From the NCBI GenBank assembly GCA_016870115.1, contig VGCH01000017.1, forward strand, positions 1-58,963: 58,963 nucleotides of DNA, in the 5' to 3' direction. This DNA is from Alphaproteobacteria bacterium. Its GTDB lineage: Bacteria; Pseudomonadota; Alphaproteobacteria; Reyranellales; Reyranellaceae. The notes under the pieces were generated by a model. That model saw only the letters and a list, made by a program, of their open reading frames with translations, was not told the origin of the DNA and searched no databases. The translations under genes and the position numbers were made by a program. Every line of letters starts with the position of its first letter. Position 1 is the stretch's first letter. Of the stretch, positions 58,614 to 58,963 are shown one piece after another.

Positions 58614-58645
58614 AGAGAAGGCCCGAATTAGAGAAGGCCCGAATT
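58614..58645. repeat. Perfect 16-bp tandem direct repeat
   Basis: AGAGAAGGCCCGAATT occurs at 58614-58629 and again immediately at 58630-58645. Only two copies; origin unknown, perhaps a slippage duplication. Confidence 0.8.
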
Positions 58646-58903
58646 GGAGTATGGAAGCCCCATAGGGGTTATTGATTGTGGAGCATCGTCCAAGGGGTTG
58701 GGCGACGCGACCTAAAGTGAATTTTTACTTTTCGGGCAGGATTCCGCCCGGGTCGCATCAGCATCACAGTCAGACGAACACGTGTCGTTTAGCGGGTGCC
58801 GTGCGTTCCACGGCCGGGAAGGGATAAAATGACCAATGATCGGCCCCCATCGAGTGGTCCAGATGGAATGCTAGTTCAGAGTTGGCCGTTGCGCTAGTTG
58901 GAG

Positions 58904-58944
58904 CGTGGCCGGCGAAGCCGATCGGCGTAGCGCAGCCGGCCATG
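58904..58944. repeat. Inverted repeat near the right edge
   Basis: TGGCCGGC (58906-58913) pairs with GCCGGCCA (58935-58942), extendable by two pairs to 58904 and 58944, and encloses a second palindrome GCCGATCGGC (58917-58926). It may be a terminator-like or REP-like element; the window ends before its context is clear. Confidence 0.5.
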
Positions 58945-58963
58945 CGGCGAATGCAGGCACGAA

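Larger units (their letters stand above)
58568..58963. other. 396-bp right-end spacer without a convincing gene
   Basis: The stretch is more AT-rich than the genes around it. It contains a 16-bp tandem repeat, a CGGGC...GCCCG hairpin near 58735-58752, a 22-codon ORF at 58829-58897 with GGGAAGG upstream but no recognisable product, and an inverted repeat near the window edge. kdsA or eno, expected after pyrG in relatives, are not here. Confidence 0.5.

Noticed and set aside
58829-58897. 22-codon ORF with GGGAAGG ahead of its ATG
   Set aside because: Too short to judge, no recognisable motif; kept only as a remark in the spacer entry.

Overview
This is a high-GC stretch of chromosome from an alphaproteobacterium, most likely a Rhodospirillales-like or deeper uncultured lineage. 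The assignment rests on gene order and on some families: proS-lol-dnaE, rpsB-tsf-pyrH-frr-uppS-cdsA-dxr-rseP-bamA-fabZ, gltA, gltX-comEC-lexA, moeA-moaC-trpC-trpD-trpG, trpE-ppiD and tpiA-secG-pyrG all follow the alphaproteobacterial backbone. ProS is the short form without the editing insertion, and the lexA operator is of the GTTC-N7-GTTC type. No rRNA, tRNA, CRISPR array, transposase or phage gene was seen. Species cannot be assigned from this window.

Layout. 1-219: 5' end of an AzgA-type purine permease (minus strand). 392-8414: proS, two tandem LolC/E-type permeases, lolD and dnaE. 8411-20116: a long plus-strand housekeeping run (DUF72 protein, translation factors, UMP kinase, isoprenoid, phospholipid and envelope genes, ending bamA-fabZ-gloA). 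20130-24097 (minus): small membrane protein, citrate synthase, EamA exporter, gltX. 24202-27236: comEC and lexA, convergent. 27602-29724: small accessory block (GNAT, VOC, Tat-exported Bug-type binding protein). 29738-33312 (minus): moeA, moaC, trpC, trpD with 4-bp overlaps at the trp end. 33376-37639: a CxxC metal-binding peptide, then trpG as the last gene of a tight six-gene accessory operon. 37688-46704 (plus): EamA protein, Pat-like acyl-CoA synthetase/acetyltransferase, polysaccharide deacetylase, gamma-glutamyltransferase, two acyl-CoA dehydrogenases. 46717-53797 (minus): yjfLMC-like trio, BadH-like dehydrogenase, crotonase, trpE, ppiD. 53953-58567 (plus): tpiA, secG, pyrG and two exported proteins of unknown role.

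The most striking feature is what is missing. In the usual alphaproteobacterial order lpxD lies between bamA and fabZ, and lpxA-lpxI-lpxB lie between fabZ and gltA. Here bamA abuts fabZ by 16 bp, and gloA plus a 67-aa membrane protein occupy the rest. kdsA, normally just after pyrG, is also replaced. BamA, RseP, PpiD and a Lol exporter remain, so there is an outer membrane, but the local lipid A and Kdo genes are gone; they may be elsewhere or the lineage may lack lipid A.

The tryptophan genes are broken into three transcription units (ppiD-trpE; an accessory operon ending in trpG; trpD-trpC-moaC-moeA) by about 16 kb of metabolic genes. Other points: a lexA promoter whose -10 box is itself one of three evenly spaced operator half-sites, a structured rpsB leader, a doubled LolC/E permease, and two SDR-fold proteins that have lost the catalytic Tyr and Lys.
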